A stretch of 64,000 nucleotides of DNA, from positions 3,968,001 to 4,032,000 of the forward strand of contig OZ004591.1 of NCBI GenBank assembly GCA_963924555.1. Direction: 5' to 3'. The translations under genes were made by a program, and so were the position numbers. Position 1 is the first letter of the stretch. Each line of letters begins with the position of its first letter. Below the pieces are notes generated by a model that was not told where the DNA came from, made no database searches, and saw only the letters and a program-made list of their open reading frames with translations. The stretch comes from Crambe crambe (Eukaryota > Porifera > Demospongiae > Poecilosclerida > Crambeidae). Shown one piece after another: positions 48,241 to 61,000 of this stretch.

Positions 48241-49005
48241 TGATGATGTGACAGTGAGAGCAAGTGATGTTGCATGGTTCACCCACCGAACCAAGCAAGG
48301 ACCTGGTCATAACTGGGAGGGAAATGTGAAAGATGCTAATTTCATAGTGAAGGAGATCATCACTGATAAGAGTCTTCCACATCGCCATCTTCTGTCGACA
48401 TTTCCCCAAGGGTACAATATAACATACTGCTTGAATCATTGTGCAGTGCAAAAACTCTGCACCAAGATTTAGAGAAGAATTAAGTGTGAAGTTAGTTCTA
48501 TGGACTTTGCAAGTTGGTTGGCAGATTAGCTGCAGTTGCACAACTGCAAACAAGCTACAACTGTAGTGAACTCCGCCAACCGACTTACTAAACACTGCAG
48601 CTCTAGGTCAGCTACTTCTTTCACTTACAGTGCAAGGCAGACAACTTTAAGTGCAAGAGAATGACAGAGACACTGCAAGGCAGCTCTGAGCATCATCAGA
48701 GGAGATTCAATGATCCACTCCTTCTCTGAGGCCATAGTGAACATTCATGCTCATTATTGCCTCGATGATCATTCATCCACCACAAGAAGGTACAAATATC
48801 GTATTAGTCTATTTCTAATCAAGGACTCCCTACAAGCTAGAACATGTTTAATTTTATGTGTAGGGCCAGGCTGATTGTTTAAAGGTCACCCTCAGGATCA
48901 CATCTCTGACCATAGGAGACTTGCCACAAATCCTGTGGTCATTTACAGGAGGAAGAGGACTGATCTGGGCCACATGCATTACGTCTGTAAGCCATATATT
49001 AAGGA
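48241..49005. other. Spacer between two FXR fragments
   Basis: No recognisable gene is present. An imperfect hairpin lies near 48518-48590 (GGTTGGCAGATTAGCTGCAG against CTCCGCCAACC). A 75-codon plus-strand ORF at 48248-48472 continues from the FXR exon 14 relic and has no known domain. Confidence 0.4.
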
Positions 49006-50256
49006 ATACACAATACACAGGTAAATCCAAGCTTGTCATCTACTGTATGAATGAGGACCCACTTTCCTAATTAAAAGTCAATTTAACTATACAAAGTGGA
49101 CCTCAGCATGTCTTTTGTTTTGTAGGTACCATTTGACTTTATTGGGAGAAAATCTGAAATAGATATTGCTAATGGAGTATCATCTAGACCATCTAAAGGT
49201 ATGATCATTCTATTTAATGCTCTCCCTTAATTTCTGGTCATTCTATTTAATGCCCTCCATGACATTTAGAGTGTTGAAAAGATTTTGCAATCTCGTAAGG
49301 AGTTGGAGAGCTTACTGAACAATGTGGGCAACTACTTTCCGGCCCCCTCTACTCAGAGTCGAGGGGGAGGCAGAAGGGGTAGAGGTAGTTATCGTTCTTT
49401 CAACAACAGAGGTGGACCATCAAGGGAATTGTAAGTATGTGACAGTCCCAAGAGGATTAGTTGTTTCTCAATGTTTCATCCTAAACTTTCACATTTTAAT
49501 GACCAAATTTAGTCATATTCATCTTCACCTTTTGTTGTGTTAGACGGAGGGAGGAGCCTCCAGAGGATGAAGTCCCCCCTCCAGTGGGACCAATGCCAAC
49601 CCCTCCGAGGAAGTGTATGAATCTGACGATGACAGTGACTCTGGGAGCAATGAGGAGCAAGGAGCCAGTGAGGAAAGAGGTGTGTTCGGTGGAGAGGGTT
49701 GTAAGGGTAGCATGTGGAGAATGGAGTATCTAGTTCATGTACATTGACAATAGAACTATTTAGCTCCAGCTATACCCAATATAATAGAGTGTGCATTAAT
49801 TAGGTATAGGTGTGCACTATTAATAATATTTTTATTCCATTATAGAAAAGTGCTTCTGAAATGATGACCAGGGTCCTGATAGGTGGAGAGAGCAGAACCC
49901 ACCACGAGACCAATGTGGTGGTAGGCGGGGAGGGGAGGAGGAAGAGGGCATGGTAGAGGTGGACGTGGCTATAGAAATCAGCGTCAAGGACAGCAATATA
50001 GATACGGAAGTGGAGCAGTAAACTGAGGAGATAGTGGTGGTGATGCAAGCACTTTGTCATCATTGGAGCAGTCGAGACGTGGTGGAGGAAGAGGAGGAGG
50101 AAGAAGTCAGGAGGGAGTGTCTCCCAAACCACAGCGCCAAGGAGGAAGACAGAGGGGGGTGGTGTTCAGAAAAGTGAAAACAAGTCAGAGGAAACACTGC
50201 CTCAACCTGCACAGCAGCTAATGGTGAACCCAAGACTACAGAAACCTCCCCCTGAG
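49006..50256 (+). pseudogene. Third FXR copy, part b (exons 11 end to 15)
   Basis: This starts abruptly with the last bases of exon 11 and its donor (ACACAGGTAAATCCAAGC), then exon 12 (49127-49198, internal deletion), exon 13 (49270-49430), exon 14 (49543-49680) and exon 15 (49846-50256). A one-base deletion near 49860 (GAAAATGAC to GAAATGAT) and further deletions shift the RGG-box frame. Its introns match the first copy closely, so it is younger than part a. Confidence 0.85.
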
Positions 50257-50879
50257 CCTCCCTCCCTCCGTCTTCATAATAACAATGTATGTTAAAAGTG
50301 CAACTTAAATGCTGTGATGACAACTTGTAGTTCTCTAGTTATTTATGTGGCACTATAAAGGCATGAGAATGCTTCATTGTAGGGTACATATGTAGTAGTT
50401 ACTGTTGTCTGTTTCGTCTCTTCTTCCTCCCTCTCTCTGTTTTGTTGGTGTCCTGTGAGTAGGTACAAAGCTTTAATGTATTGTACTGAGCTTTCCATGT
50501 CATCCTCCATATTTGTTATTCTGGCTAAATTAGCTATGCATTTTAATCTTCCTTTATAGATTTGATCTATTTTATAACTTTTTGTTGCAGGATTTCCACT
50601 TATTGTACTCATTATCTGATAACTGCTGTCTGTTTATAACCACATTCTATAGCTGTATGTACCTTTCCTCATGTGATCTTCACCTTTTCTGATTTTTTTT
50701 GTAATCTTTTACTGATAACTATTTACTCCACCATGTACCAGTATATATGATTGGCTATGTCCACGTTTACTGTATGGGTCCTACTCTGGGTCCAGCTGCT
50801 TCCACATATCATGGGTCCTACTCTGAGCCCAGCCTACTCCAATCAGTTTTAAGTTGAAATATCAAAGGGAAATTGTTTA
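50257..50879. other. Convergent 3' region of the third FXR/NLR copy
   Basis: This matches 30009-30591. The 70-codon antisense ORF seen in copies one and two is frameshifted here by one added A near 50468. Only about one and a half 37-bp units are present. Confidence 0.7.
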
Positions 50880-53340
50880 ACACCAAATAACACGAGAATC
50901 TGAATCATATTCAGAGACATTACTTATCATATCATAGACTTTTAATGTTTGCAAAACTGTGTTTTTTTAAGTCTGTTCAACACAATTTCAAAATGGTTTA
51001 AGATTTTCAATGAAAAAGGTGGAAGAAAGTCCTGTCTTAAAACAAGACATTGTAGGGTAGTGTTCTTTTCTAACAGACATCCGATGTACTTGGCATGCTT
51101 TTCTGACCATACAAAGATACGACATGTTAAGTGAGTGAGACAAGTGTTGGTCTGCAGTGGAGCAAGTGAACCAAGATCACGTAGATCAATACGCAATTCT
51201 TGCAGTGAGGAAGAACCAAAGACTACACCAGATAATTCTTTACTGTTATAATCAATATTTTTAATACATAAAGTCCTAAGATTCCCAGTGACTGGAGAGA
51301 TCAGCTTAGCCAATGCGTTGAGGGTGTCAGCATCCAGTGACACACGACCACTGGAGTTCACATTTCCAATGGTCAAGGAGGATAAGTTAATATTGGAAAA
51401 CTGATCTACTAATACCTTAAAAGCTAGTCTCTGATCAATTTCAAGTGTATTCAAGTTGTTAAATAAAGAAATCACTTCAGTTAAATGGTTGTCTACTTGC
51501 CCATACACGGTAAGATCAGTAATACTGTGCAAGATGCTTGTTGGACACTCCTTAAAAGCCGTAAGAGAGCAGTCTACTTCAGTAATTTTAGTTACAGTAC
51601 CTTTACATCGTTTTCTCGACTTGAGGCCCCAAATGATGATCCCTCATATAGAGTCACCTCCCAGGATGCTGTAGGGGTACTAATGGCAATACAATAGCCT
51701 AATGCATACCTCTCTAGTGGAGCAAACACCTGACTTGCTGATACTTTTGTTTGTTCCAAAAGTAGCTGCGAAATCAAAGTCAGAAATTTGAGCTTCATAC
51801 AGGCATTGAAGAAACTTTCGCACTTATTTTCCTGTATGGTCACAAAGGCTTCATTAATGGCCCCATGCCAGAAAGATTCCAAACCAGTCAGACCGGCTAC
51901 AAATCTCCACCATCGTTTATCACTATGATACTGTTTGAACACCTCTTGCCCATCATGACGGGGAAGCTGGGAAATATGGTAGCTAAGCGGTTAAGAATTC
52001 TTGGAAGGTGAGATGGAGGAAGTTGTGGGAGGCTCCACCTTCAATGTAAAAGGAAAGTGCAGTGTCAAGGAAACCAAAATGGACCAAGTCTCCAGGCAAA
52101 GCATCACTGTAAAAAATGACTTCATTTTCTTTAAATCCCTCAAAAGCTACTTCAGATAACTTCAGAAAGTGACGAAGATACTCTTGAGGGAGATCAGTAA
52201 ACTTAGTTAAATAAATGTGGTCTGACCGATCCTTAAGGTACCTTTGCAGTATTATAAGGCACAATCTTGCGTATAATTGTGTCATAGGACAACCAGTTCT
52301 CCTACTATTTCTGTAATTATAATGTAGGTTAAAGAGTAGGTTTAACCAAGGTTAATAAGGGATTGTCAGGCGGGCTACTGCACTGCGGTAAGTAGTATTG
52401 ATAGTAACAGGAAGTACCACATGGTCTCTGGGCATGCTCAGTAGGGTGCTGTACCTCGTGGGCTACAGCTGCTTTATCTAGAAAGTTTCACAAGCTAAAG
52501 CTAATTTCCCCTCCCTTCTCTCCCACCCTTGTTTTATGTCATAGCTAGCACTTATCCAGGGGATGTATTAGTCTCCACCCCCTGTGAAGGGTCTGGGTAT
52601 AGTGGAAGGCTCCTCCCACAATAGTCACCCAAGTTATGCTAATTGCTGCTAAGGAATGTTGGGAATTCAGAGGGAGGAGCTATTGGCAGGTAATCTCATT
52701 ATTAAGCTATAATGGGGCTATACCCAGACAATCGGGTCAATATTATAATTCTGCTAGAGACAATCAATCTTATTAAGCTGCATTAAGGGGGATGTATATC
52801 AAGCTGTTGATTGCAGGACTGCTGGAGGCTGATATATAAGTTAAGAAGTCACTCAACATTTCAGGCTCAGATGAAAAGACACTGGAGGCATATTTTTCAA
52901 CACATTCTTGAGTGAAACCCAAGATTTCTACATGCTTTTGTACCTGAAGATCACTGCTGCTAAGAAAGTCAGCAGTTGCTGATGGTCTGCTGGTCACTAT
53001 CACTGTGGACTTTGGTAGATCACGTCCTGTGATAATATTGATCAAGAGTCCATCACACCGCAAGCTACTAGGAAGCTCATCAAAGCCATCAAGAATGAAC
53101 AAAACTCCCTTATCATCAGAGTTGATTACTTCCTTAGATACAGCTTTCTTCAAATCACCATTCTTGTGATAAAATAGATCATCAATTTCTCTCATCTGTT
53201 GCACATACTTGTCCCTTAATCTGAGAAGCACCACCAAATTGTAGTGCCTCATGGATGGAATCTCATCCCACTTCCTGTGTATAATTGTGTCAATGTCTTG
53301 GGTATAGGACAACCAGTATGTCAACAACTAAAGCTGCATT
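50880..53340 (-). pseudogene. Third NLR copy, truncated, rearranged and frameshifted
   Basis: Segments of the NLR frame remain at 53280-52775 (NACHT from RKWDEIPSM, keeping Walker B LFILDGFDELP), 52285-51983, 51942-51592 and 51532-50942 (LRRs). The CARD exon and the P-loop are missing. A foreign stretch (52314-52770) splits the gene, a 4-bp insertion near 51982 and small indels near 51640, 51750 and 51815 break the frame. At 53277-53340, where the P-loop should be, lies a shortened copy of a different part of the NLR (GTGTATAATTGTGTCAATGT onward), the very part that is missing at the 52.3-52.8 kb insertion. Confidence 0.85.
52314..52770. mobile_element. Insertion of about 450 bp splitting the third NLR copy
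   Basis: Comparison with NLR1 and NLR2 shows extra sequence between TTTCTGT and AGCTGCATTAAG. Near its ends are AATTATAAT (52314) and ATTATAATT (about 52742), a short inverted repeat that might be element ends. There is no coding capacity. It could instead be filler DNA from a repaired break. Confidence 0.45.
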
Positions 53341-53839
53341 ATCAGGTCCTGTTTCTGATTTGAAAATTAAGCAGTTTAATTCGATTCCAAAAAATATCAT
53401 GAATAAATGTCAGATGGTGACAGTGTTTTATCACAACTTGATATATATAAAACTCATGAGTACTAAGGGAGCATACAGGCAATCTATAAATTTATATTAG
53501 AATTTTTTTTTGAAAAATTAAAGCCTTTGCAAGTTTATGACCAGCACATTAGACAAAATTAATAACTGACATTCATCTTCTTTTGTGTGTACCATAATCA
53601 TAATGATAATGATAATTATATAAAACCAAAATAAAGTTCATTGTCAGCTTATTAGAGTATTACTCTGAGATACCGATACTGTTCTATGCATGCTACAAGT
53701 TGTATCTTTTCGAAACCTGTGGGTGATCATAAAAATAATGTTAGCTATACATGATCATTTTAATAGGACGTACAGATTGATGACCTGTCTGATGAGCTTT
53801 ATGGCTATAGCAGGTTCGAAGCAGTCCATACATATCCAT
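53341..53839. other. AT-rich sequence, nothing recognised
   Basis: No exon, repeat or RNA gene was recognised. The similarity to the NLR block ends near 53340. Confidence 0.5.
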
Positions 53840-54525
53840 CACTCCTAATACACCATATAGATACACCCTGGACTCCTAATACACCATACAGATACACCCT
53901 GGACTCCTAATACATAGATACACCCAGCACCCTGGACTCCTAATACACCACCCTGGACTCGTAATACACCATACAGATACACCCTGGACTCATACAGATG
54001 TCACTCTAGACACCTAATATAACCATAGAAGAAATTAATTTAGTGCCACATGTCACTAAATCTCCCCTATAAATTATAGAAAGTTTATACTATGCTAGAT
54101 GCATTGAGCTAATGTCTGGGCACTAGCTAGCTTGCCTCTCTTTGTACATAGCTACAGCGTGCATCACCCATCAGTCAATACATCATACAGAAGTTACAGG
54201 TTCAGTCACTCTGGACTTCTAATGCACCATACAGATACACCTATCAGTCACTCTGGACTTTAACGCATTATACAACAGCTATCAGTCACTCTGGACTATA
54301 GCTCCTAATCCACTATGCAGAAGTCACCTAATAATCATACAGGTTCACCCATCAGTGAACCATGCAGAAGTCACTCTAGACACTTAATAACAATACAGGT
54401 TCACCCATCAGTCACTCTGGACTTCTAATACACTATGCAGAAGTCACCTAATAATAACTATACAGGTTCACCCATCAGCTTCTAATAGAGATGCAGCCAT
54501 CAGTCACTCTGGAATATGGCAAGGA
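53840..54525. repeat. Degenerate minisatellite
   Basis: Many imperfect units of variable length share ATACACCCTGGACTCCTAAT, CACCATACAG and CAGTCACTCTGGACTTCTAA. It marks the far edge of the duplicated FXR/NLR block. Confidence 0.8.
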
Positions 54526-54760
54526 TGCATTCAAACGGAAAAGTGTCGGGATTGGATCTAGATTTGTCGATTGTTGAGGTGAGTGTCTAGGAGAGAGGCA
54601 ATTAAGTGTCCCTGTATCCAGTGTGAGGGGAGGGGTGCTCCAGGCCTGATTGCCACTAGAGGCCTGACTATACCACTAGGATGCTGCTCCAGGCCCGATT
54701 GTCACTAGGACGCTGCTCCAGGCCCGATTGTAATTGCCACTGTGTCATTCAGTATAGTGT
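54526..54760 (+). repeat. Block-edge sequence shared with 38.3 kb, plus a short tandem repeat
   Basis: GGAAAAGTGTCGGGATTGGA and its surroundings (54530-54590) match 38280-38330. They are followed by a degenerate donor-minisatellite relic (GAGGTGAGTGTCTAGGAGAG) and by repeats of GCTCCAGGCCCGATTG. Confidence 0.7.
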
Positions 54761-55049
54761 ACCATGAGATACCATTTCTGTAGCTAGGATGTGTTTAAAA
54801 TAAGGCAGCATCATGGAGTACAGTAAATCCCAATGTACATATTTTTTCCATCTCAATGCTAGTCCCTTTTCTCTTTCAAACTGCTAATTATTCTAGCTAC
54901 ATCAAAAATAAATTCACTACAGAAAGACCCTTTTAAAAAATGCTTGTAGCTACATGCCTAATTTAGAGTGAAGATGTTCAAATGTTCACTAGTAGCTATT
55001 GTGGTATCATTGCAACTACAAAAAAAGTACTTTGCTGGGACTTTTTGGA

Positions 55050-58000
55050 TTAAATGTTTGCAGGATGACCTCCAGGATGCCCATCTCCTGCCTTGCTCTG
55101 CTTCTCTCTGTTCATGGTGGTCAGTATGAGAGAGATGTAGGAGGTCAAGAGATCGTCCATCTTGTAGCTGAGACTGGTCTCACAGAGGAGCCTGCTCCCC
55201 TGTACTAGGTTCCCAATAGTCATGTGGAAGTAGTTGGAGCCACTGCTCCAGTTGGAGATTTTGGAAAAGGGATAATGTGCTAGGATATCCTACAAAAAGG
55301 AGGCAAAGGTATGAATTTTAAAGTTGTAGGTGGTGTATAACAAGAGGACCTCATGCTTTACACAGAATTAATTGTGAAATTCAATCAATTGTGAAATTCT
55401 AAAGCTCATTGGTTATGCCCAGGACTTACCGAACTTGTTGAACAGACCCAGGCCAATTTCAAAGTGGTTACAAAAGTGAGCATTGTCAGGGTGAAGTTAC
55501 AAAGTTTACACATAGCGTGCCATATCTCCTCTCCCAACCTGTAATTCTACCGCACACTGATCTGATTCAGAAGCTACACTTAGGAATTAAGGATAGTTCC
55601 TACTTCTCTACTCATTCTCACTAACTAAATTTATAGCATGAGCGGGACATGATATAATTGTCCTATGAACCCCTGGATACCTGGTATATACCCTTACACG
55701 TACCTTGGTTTGTGGATCTGTTAGCAGTATTCCAGTCTTATTGATAGCTATCAGTAGGTTTTCTGGGAAATTGGGCTTAGTGGATTGCTGGATAAGGCAA
55801 TAAAAACTATTGTATAATAGCATGGTTAGCTGGGATTAATAGCACAAGTAATGCAGGGGGGCAAAGCCGAGTGCTATTCACTGCATTACAAGTGCTAAAT
55901 ACCACAGCTAACCATGCTATCACATGCTAATAGTGTACTGTTTAAACAGGTTGCATATATAGTTTTTTTGAGTCAGTTTTAAATTTTTCATCATCAGATT
56001 CCAAGAATCAGGCATAGCTAGCTAGTAGTTTTCTTGTAGCTAGTACTAAGTTGGTTGTAGCTAGTAGTTGGTGGTTGTTCTGGGCGATAAACATAACTAA
56101 GGCTCATTAGCGCATGCCCATTGGATAAGTGTGCTATTATAGTTCGTTAGTGTGCTATTTCAGTCTACTGTGTATTTACAGATTCTGAGAAAATTTCAAT
56201 ATAATAGTGTATCATAGAGTACGATAGTACTCTCTAAGTAGGGATGGCACGGATGCTCCATTGGAGTAGTACTTAATTTTTTTTTCCATAACTCCAGAAT
56301 ACTTACCTCCTGCAGTCAGCAACTCCTAACTTGAAGACAAAACAATAAAAATGTGCTTGGACTCAAGTAATGAGAGCAGAAGACTCATTTTACAGCGACT
56401 TCTAAAATTGCCGTTTTCATCTGGTCATTCATCATCATCATCATCATCATCATCATTATACAACTTATTTCAGAAATGGTTCATTCAAATGCTATAATTC
56501 TTATACCAATCTACTCAGAAATGACTGCACTATAATCCTTTACCTTTAACTCAAAAATAGTACGTCATTTTCCAACTTGCTAGCTTTCAATCTACAACGT
56601 GGCAGACATTTTTATGCCCCTCCCTGTACACATGATTCTTGGACCTTGACCTCACAACTGCTCTGTCTCTCAATGCTCAGAGCGTAAACCCTAGGCACTT
56701 GTCTGGTTATGAATCAAACCATGATGCAACAGTATATCAGGTACATATCATAGCCTCGTACCCAGGCCCGCTTTTTTCGTGGGGTGGTGGACCCATGAAA
56801 AAAGCGGCCTGGGTATGAGGCTAGTAGCTACATATCAGTAAAGGTCTTATATACAAAATAGGTCAATGGCAATCTTGCATTTATTTATTCTAAGAAAAAG
56901 TTCAGCAACAAGAGAGTGAACTTCAGTCAAGTAACCCCTTACCCATCACCCAAACTACGAGCTACTTCACTCCCTTTATATCTCATCCATCTTGGCCTGT
57001 CATGGGAGTGAAGTAGGAATAGGTAATATTGGTGATGGGTAAGGGGTTACTTGACTGAAGTTCACTCTCTTGTTGCTGAACTTTTTTGAACCGTACACAG
57101 CCATCCCTACTTTTCTTTTTTAAATATTTTTCCTTTACTTGTGGCACTCTATAGCTAGTTAGTTTCTATCAATTCAACGAGCCAGTGAGCTGACTCTCAG
57201 GTCATGACTCATTGTAATTACACTCCAAAATGCCCAGGTGTACGGAGGAAGGTACGTACCTAGCCTATCTACATGTAGTGTTGTGCAATAGCAGTGACCT
57301 GCACGTGCATGGTATCTCTAAGTGTTACAGCTTTCTATGTATGCAGCTGCCTCACTTACATAACTACATAACTCAACAGTTGAAGCACAAATACATAAGC
57401 TAGAGCCTATCAGCTCTAAAAACAATAGGAATACTTGCTCGCTTGCTTGCTGTTTGCCCCAATAAATAAATCCCTATGATGAATTTTTACTGCCTGTAAA
57501 CGACAGAGTAAGACACAGATTGGATCCCTACTATACCTTCACTTCAAAGAATGCAGATCCAAATGTTGGCCAGTGACTGATGGACTTGAGAAAGCCAGTC
57601 TTTGCGTCCTCCCTTGAGTGTGCAGGATGGTGATTGAAGGAGGTAATAATGGCTTTCTTCCAGTCATCAGATGTATAAGATCTAAGCACATCCATTGGGA
57701 CTAGCTCACGCAGCATTTGCCTGCAAGATAAGGAACAAAGATGATTGCCACAGCTACTATTATACTACAGTCATAAGCACTAGCCCTAGCCCTAAAATTG
57801 AGCTGACTATGCATTTCATTGACCCCTTTCCATTTGACTTAAGATGCTGCAATTTATTTTGTATAGATACAACATAAATGTATCAAAGTAAACCATAAAC
57901 ATGAAAATACGATATAGAAGCAAAATTATGTTAATATTAGCTATAATACTAGGGCAATATGTACAACATTTGAGTCACAGCGAGCAAGTGTATGCTTTTG

Positions 58001-61000
58001 TGCTGATATTCATTTGTGCTTCAACTCCTTAGAAGATTTTGCTGTGAGTTTTATATATAAGTGGCAGGCAGCTGCATACGTAGAAAGCTGTAATGCTTAC
58101 CTCAAAGCACTTAGTGCCTACAAGCCGCTTAAATAAGCCTTGTGTCTGTTGCCCAAAAGACTGTAGAAATGTTAGACAGCGAGTGAGTGAGCAAGAAGCA
58201 CCCAGTATGCTTAGAGCTGATTCATTTGTGCTTTGCTGTTGAGTTACGCATTTCCGCTGTCTAGGGGTTAATCAGCCATTCTGGCACCGAGCCATTTCAG
58301 CATGCTACAGCACTTAGAATTCATTTGCCCTAGGATGAAAACCCGGTAAAGATGGTCATTCCAATTGGTCCAATTCTAGCAATGCATCGCACGCAGTGGC
58401 CACGGTTATTGTTTCTAGGTGCACTCTGATTCATGTTTGTTGCATTTAAAAACCACATGGTTACTGTTTCATTATTTGATAACGAAAGAGTCGAGTATAT
58501 CCCTGTGGTCAAGTTAATTTTGTTGTCATATTTTCAATCATTAGATATGTAGCTAATAATACTCTTCAATAGTATTAGTTATATAGATTGAAACATTGAA
58601 CTTGTATGTAAGCTCTGGAGATGTCAAATTCAGCGTTTCTGAATTGGAATCAGGCAGACCTAGAAAACATAACTATGCGTTGGATGTCCTTAATTTTAAG
58701 CCTAAGGCCCTAAGGGTTGCAAAATTACATGTGACTTCTGGGTGCATGCGCATATGTAGATCCTATAGGTGGACCTGCGGCCCCTACCCACGTACCACCC
58801 TTCGGGTGTGTTACAGTCACTGCACTTAATTCACTCTGTCTCACTTCACTGCACTTAATTCACTGCACTTAATTCACTCATAGATATAAGAGGTTTACGG
58901 GATTGGAAACGCCCAATGAACTGCACAACCGTGGCGCGTTGACAGATGCGCACGCGCATGCAGCATTACTTATATTAATCGTTGTGAAAAGAGATCAATA
59001 TTCACTCCTTTCAAGGCAGTTAAAGTGATATTCTGCCCCTACAGCTCACAGAATAGTACGAGTAAGCTAAGGGGAAGGTATTGAAGAAGTGAAGAGTCAG
59101 AGAGTTGAAGTTGGAGAGTCTGAGGAAGGAAGTTATTAATTATTCATAACTTTTTTCCTTGTAATTATAACTATGAGTACCTATCATTGCTCATTATACA
59201 TTAATTTTATGTGATTGATTTGAAAGAAAGGCCAGAATGACTTTTGGTATTAAAATTAGACATAAATTCATTATTATTATAGCTAGATAATTTTGCCCCA
59301 AAGTTATCCGCCAGTTTCTGCTCAGTTCTCCCTCATCAACATTATTGCAATACTTCCAGCTTTTGGCTGTTGGGTTTTGACACCATCCACCTCAAGAATT
59401 CGGCTCAGTCAGCTGTCCTGTGGACCCTATGGATATTAGGGGGGAAATATAGTAAGCTTGCCATCTCCATAGGATGACTATTGTATAGAAAACGAATGCA
59501 CCAATTCCATTTACTGTTCTATCCTTTCCCTGAAATAACTAATACAGTTGCAATATTGTTAATCTATTTCTTGGGAGAGGGATTACAGTTTTAACACCAC
59601 TTGCAAATGCTAGAGACAATATATGTCAGCTAATACAAAAACCAACATTACTATTCCATGTAGCTAAGTTTACATGCCTTTTGATCAGAAAATGGGCAAC
59701 AGCAATTGATTCCATCAAGCGTGAGAGGGATTACAGTCCCATTAACCACTACAGTAGTATTTGTAGGAATAAACTTGAAAATCTGAGCTGAAATTTATTT
59801 CATACAGTAAATCTATGCCCTAGTGTATTATAGTATCATTGGTATAAGTCTTACCTCACGGATCTTGTCAGAACAGCAACTTTGACAAAAGTGCTATGTC
59901 ATTCAGCTGTCAACGCGCCTCGGTTGTTAGTTGCTAACGAGAGCACGTGATCCGTTTCCAATCCCGTAAACCTCTTAAATCTATGATTCACTGCACTTAA
60001 TTCACTGCACTTAATTCACTGCACTTAATTCACTGCACTTAATTCACTGCATTTAATTCACTGCACTTAATTCACTGCATTTAATTCACTGCACTTAATT
60101 CACTGCACTTAATTCACTGCATGCAAGTCAATTCACTGCACCATACTGGAGTCACTGTACTCTGCACTCCTCTCACTCCACTTCTTTTTTTGACACTAAT
60201 TCTGCTCCATACGAGATATTTCACTTGCTTTCAGTTCGTGAAATATCTCCCCGCATCTCACGCTGACTCATGTAATAAGTCATATATTTTACAATTTCAA
60301 TGAGTCATGACCTGAGAGTCAGCTCGCTCGCTGCACTCGCTCGCTGCAATTATAATCATGTAATATTTCCATTATAAATTTCTGCACTCACGGAATGTAG
60401 GGGAACTTTTGTTTGTTGTCCCCAAACTTGACTCGATAGATGTAAGCGGCAAGGGTGGCTGCATCGTCCTTGGAACACTTATGGTAGCCACGCAGGTACT
60501 TGGGAAGCTCCTGGTGGTAGTGGAACATAATGTCTGCTTGGCGGTCCCTGCCAATCATTGTGTTGGTCCACAGCTTCTTCATGAAGAAAACTTGGTATGC
60601 AAGGTTAGGAGGATGCCCTGTGGAATATGAGTAATTTGTGTACTGAACCAAAGCAAGCTTCTTTACATGGAAGATTGAATGTACTATGATGGGTAGTGAG
60701 TATATGACACTTCCAGATGTTTTATGCAAAACTCCCTTATGTTTCTGGTTGTGCTTTGCATTAGATCTATTCCAAGTGATATATATAATAATATTGCAAG
60801 TATTTCCAGGCTAGTGATCGGTGTTAAGAAATGATTACAGTATTTCAGTAATGGGGTGGGAAAGAGGGGGAAGTAATTTTGGGCCTCTTCCTCGTGTAGT
60901 GTAAATACTTTCCATAGTCCCTTGCGTACAGTATTTCATTATGTACAGTATTTTTTACCATCCTTATTTTGCCGAGCACGTTTTAGCCACTCGGTGAGGT

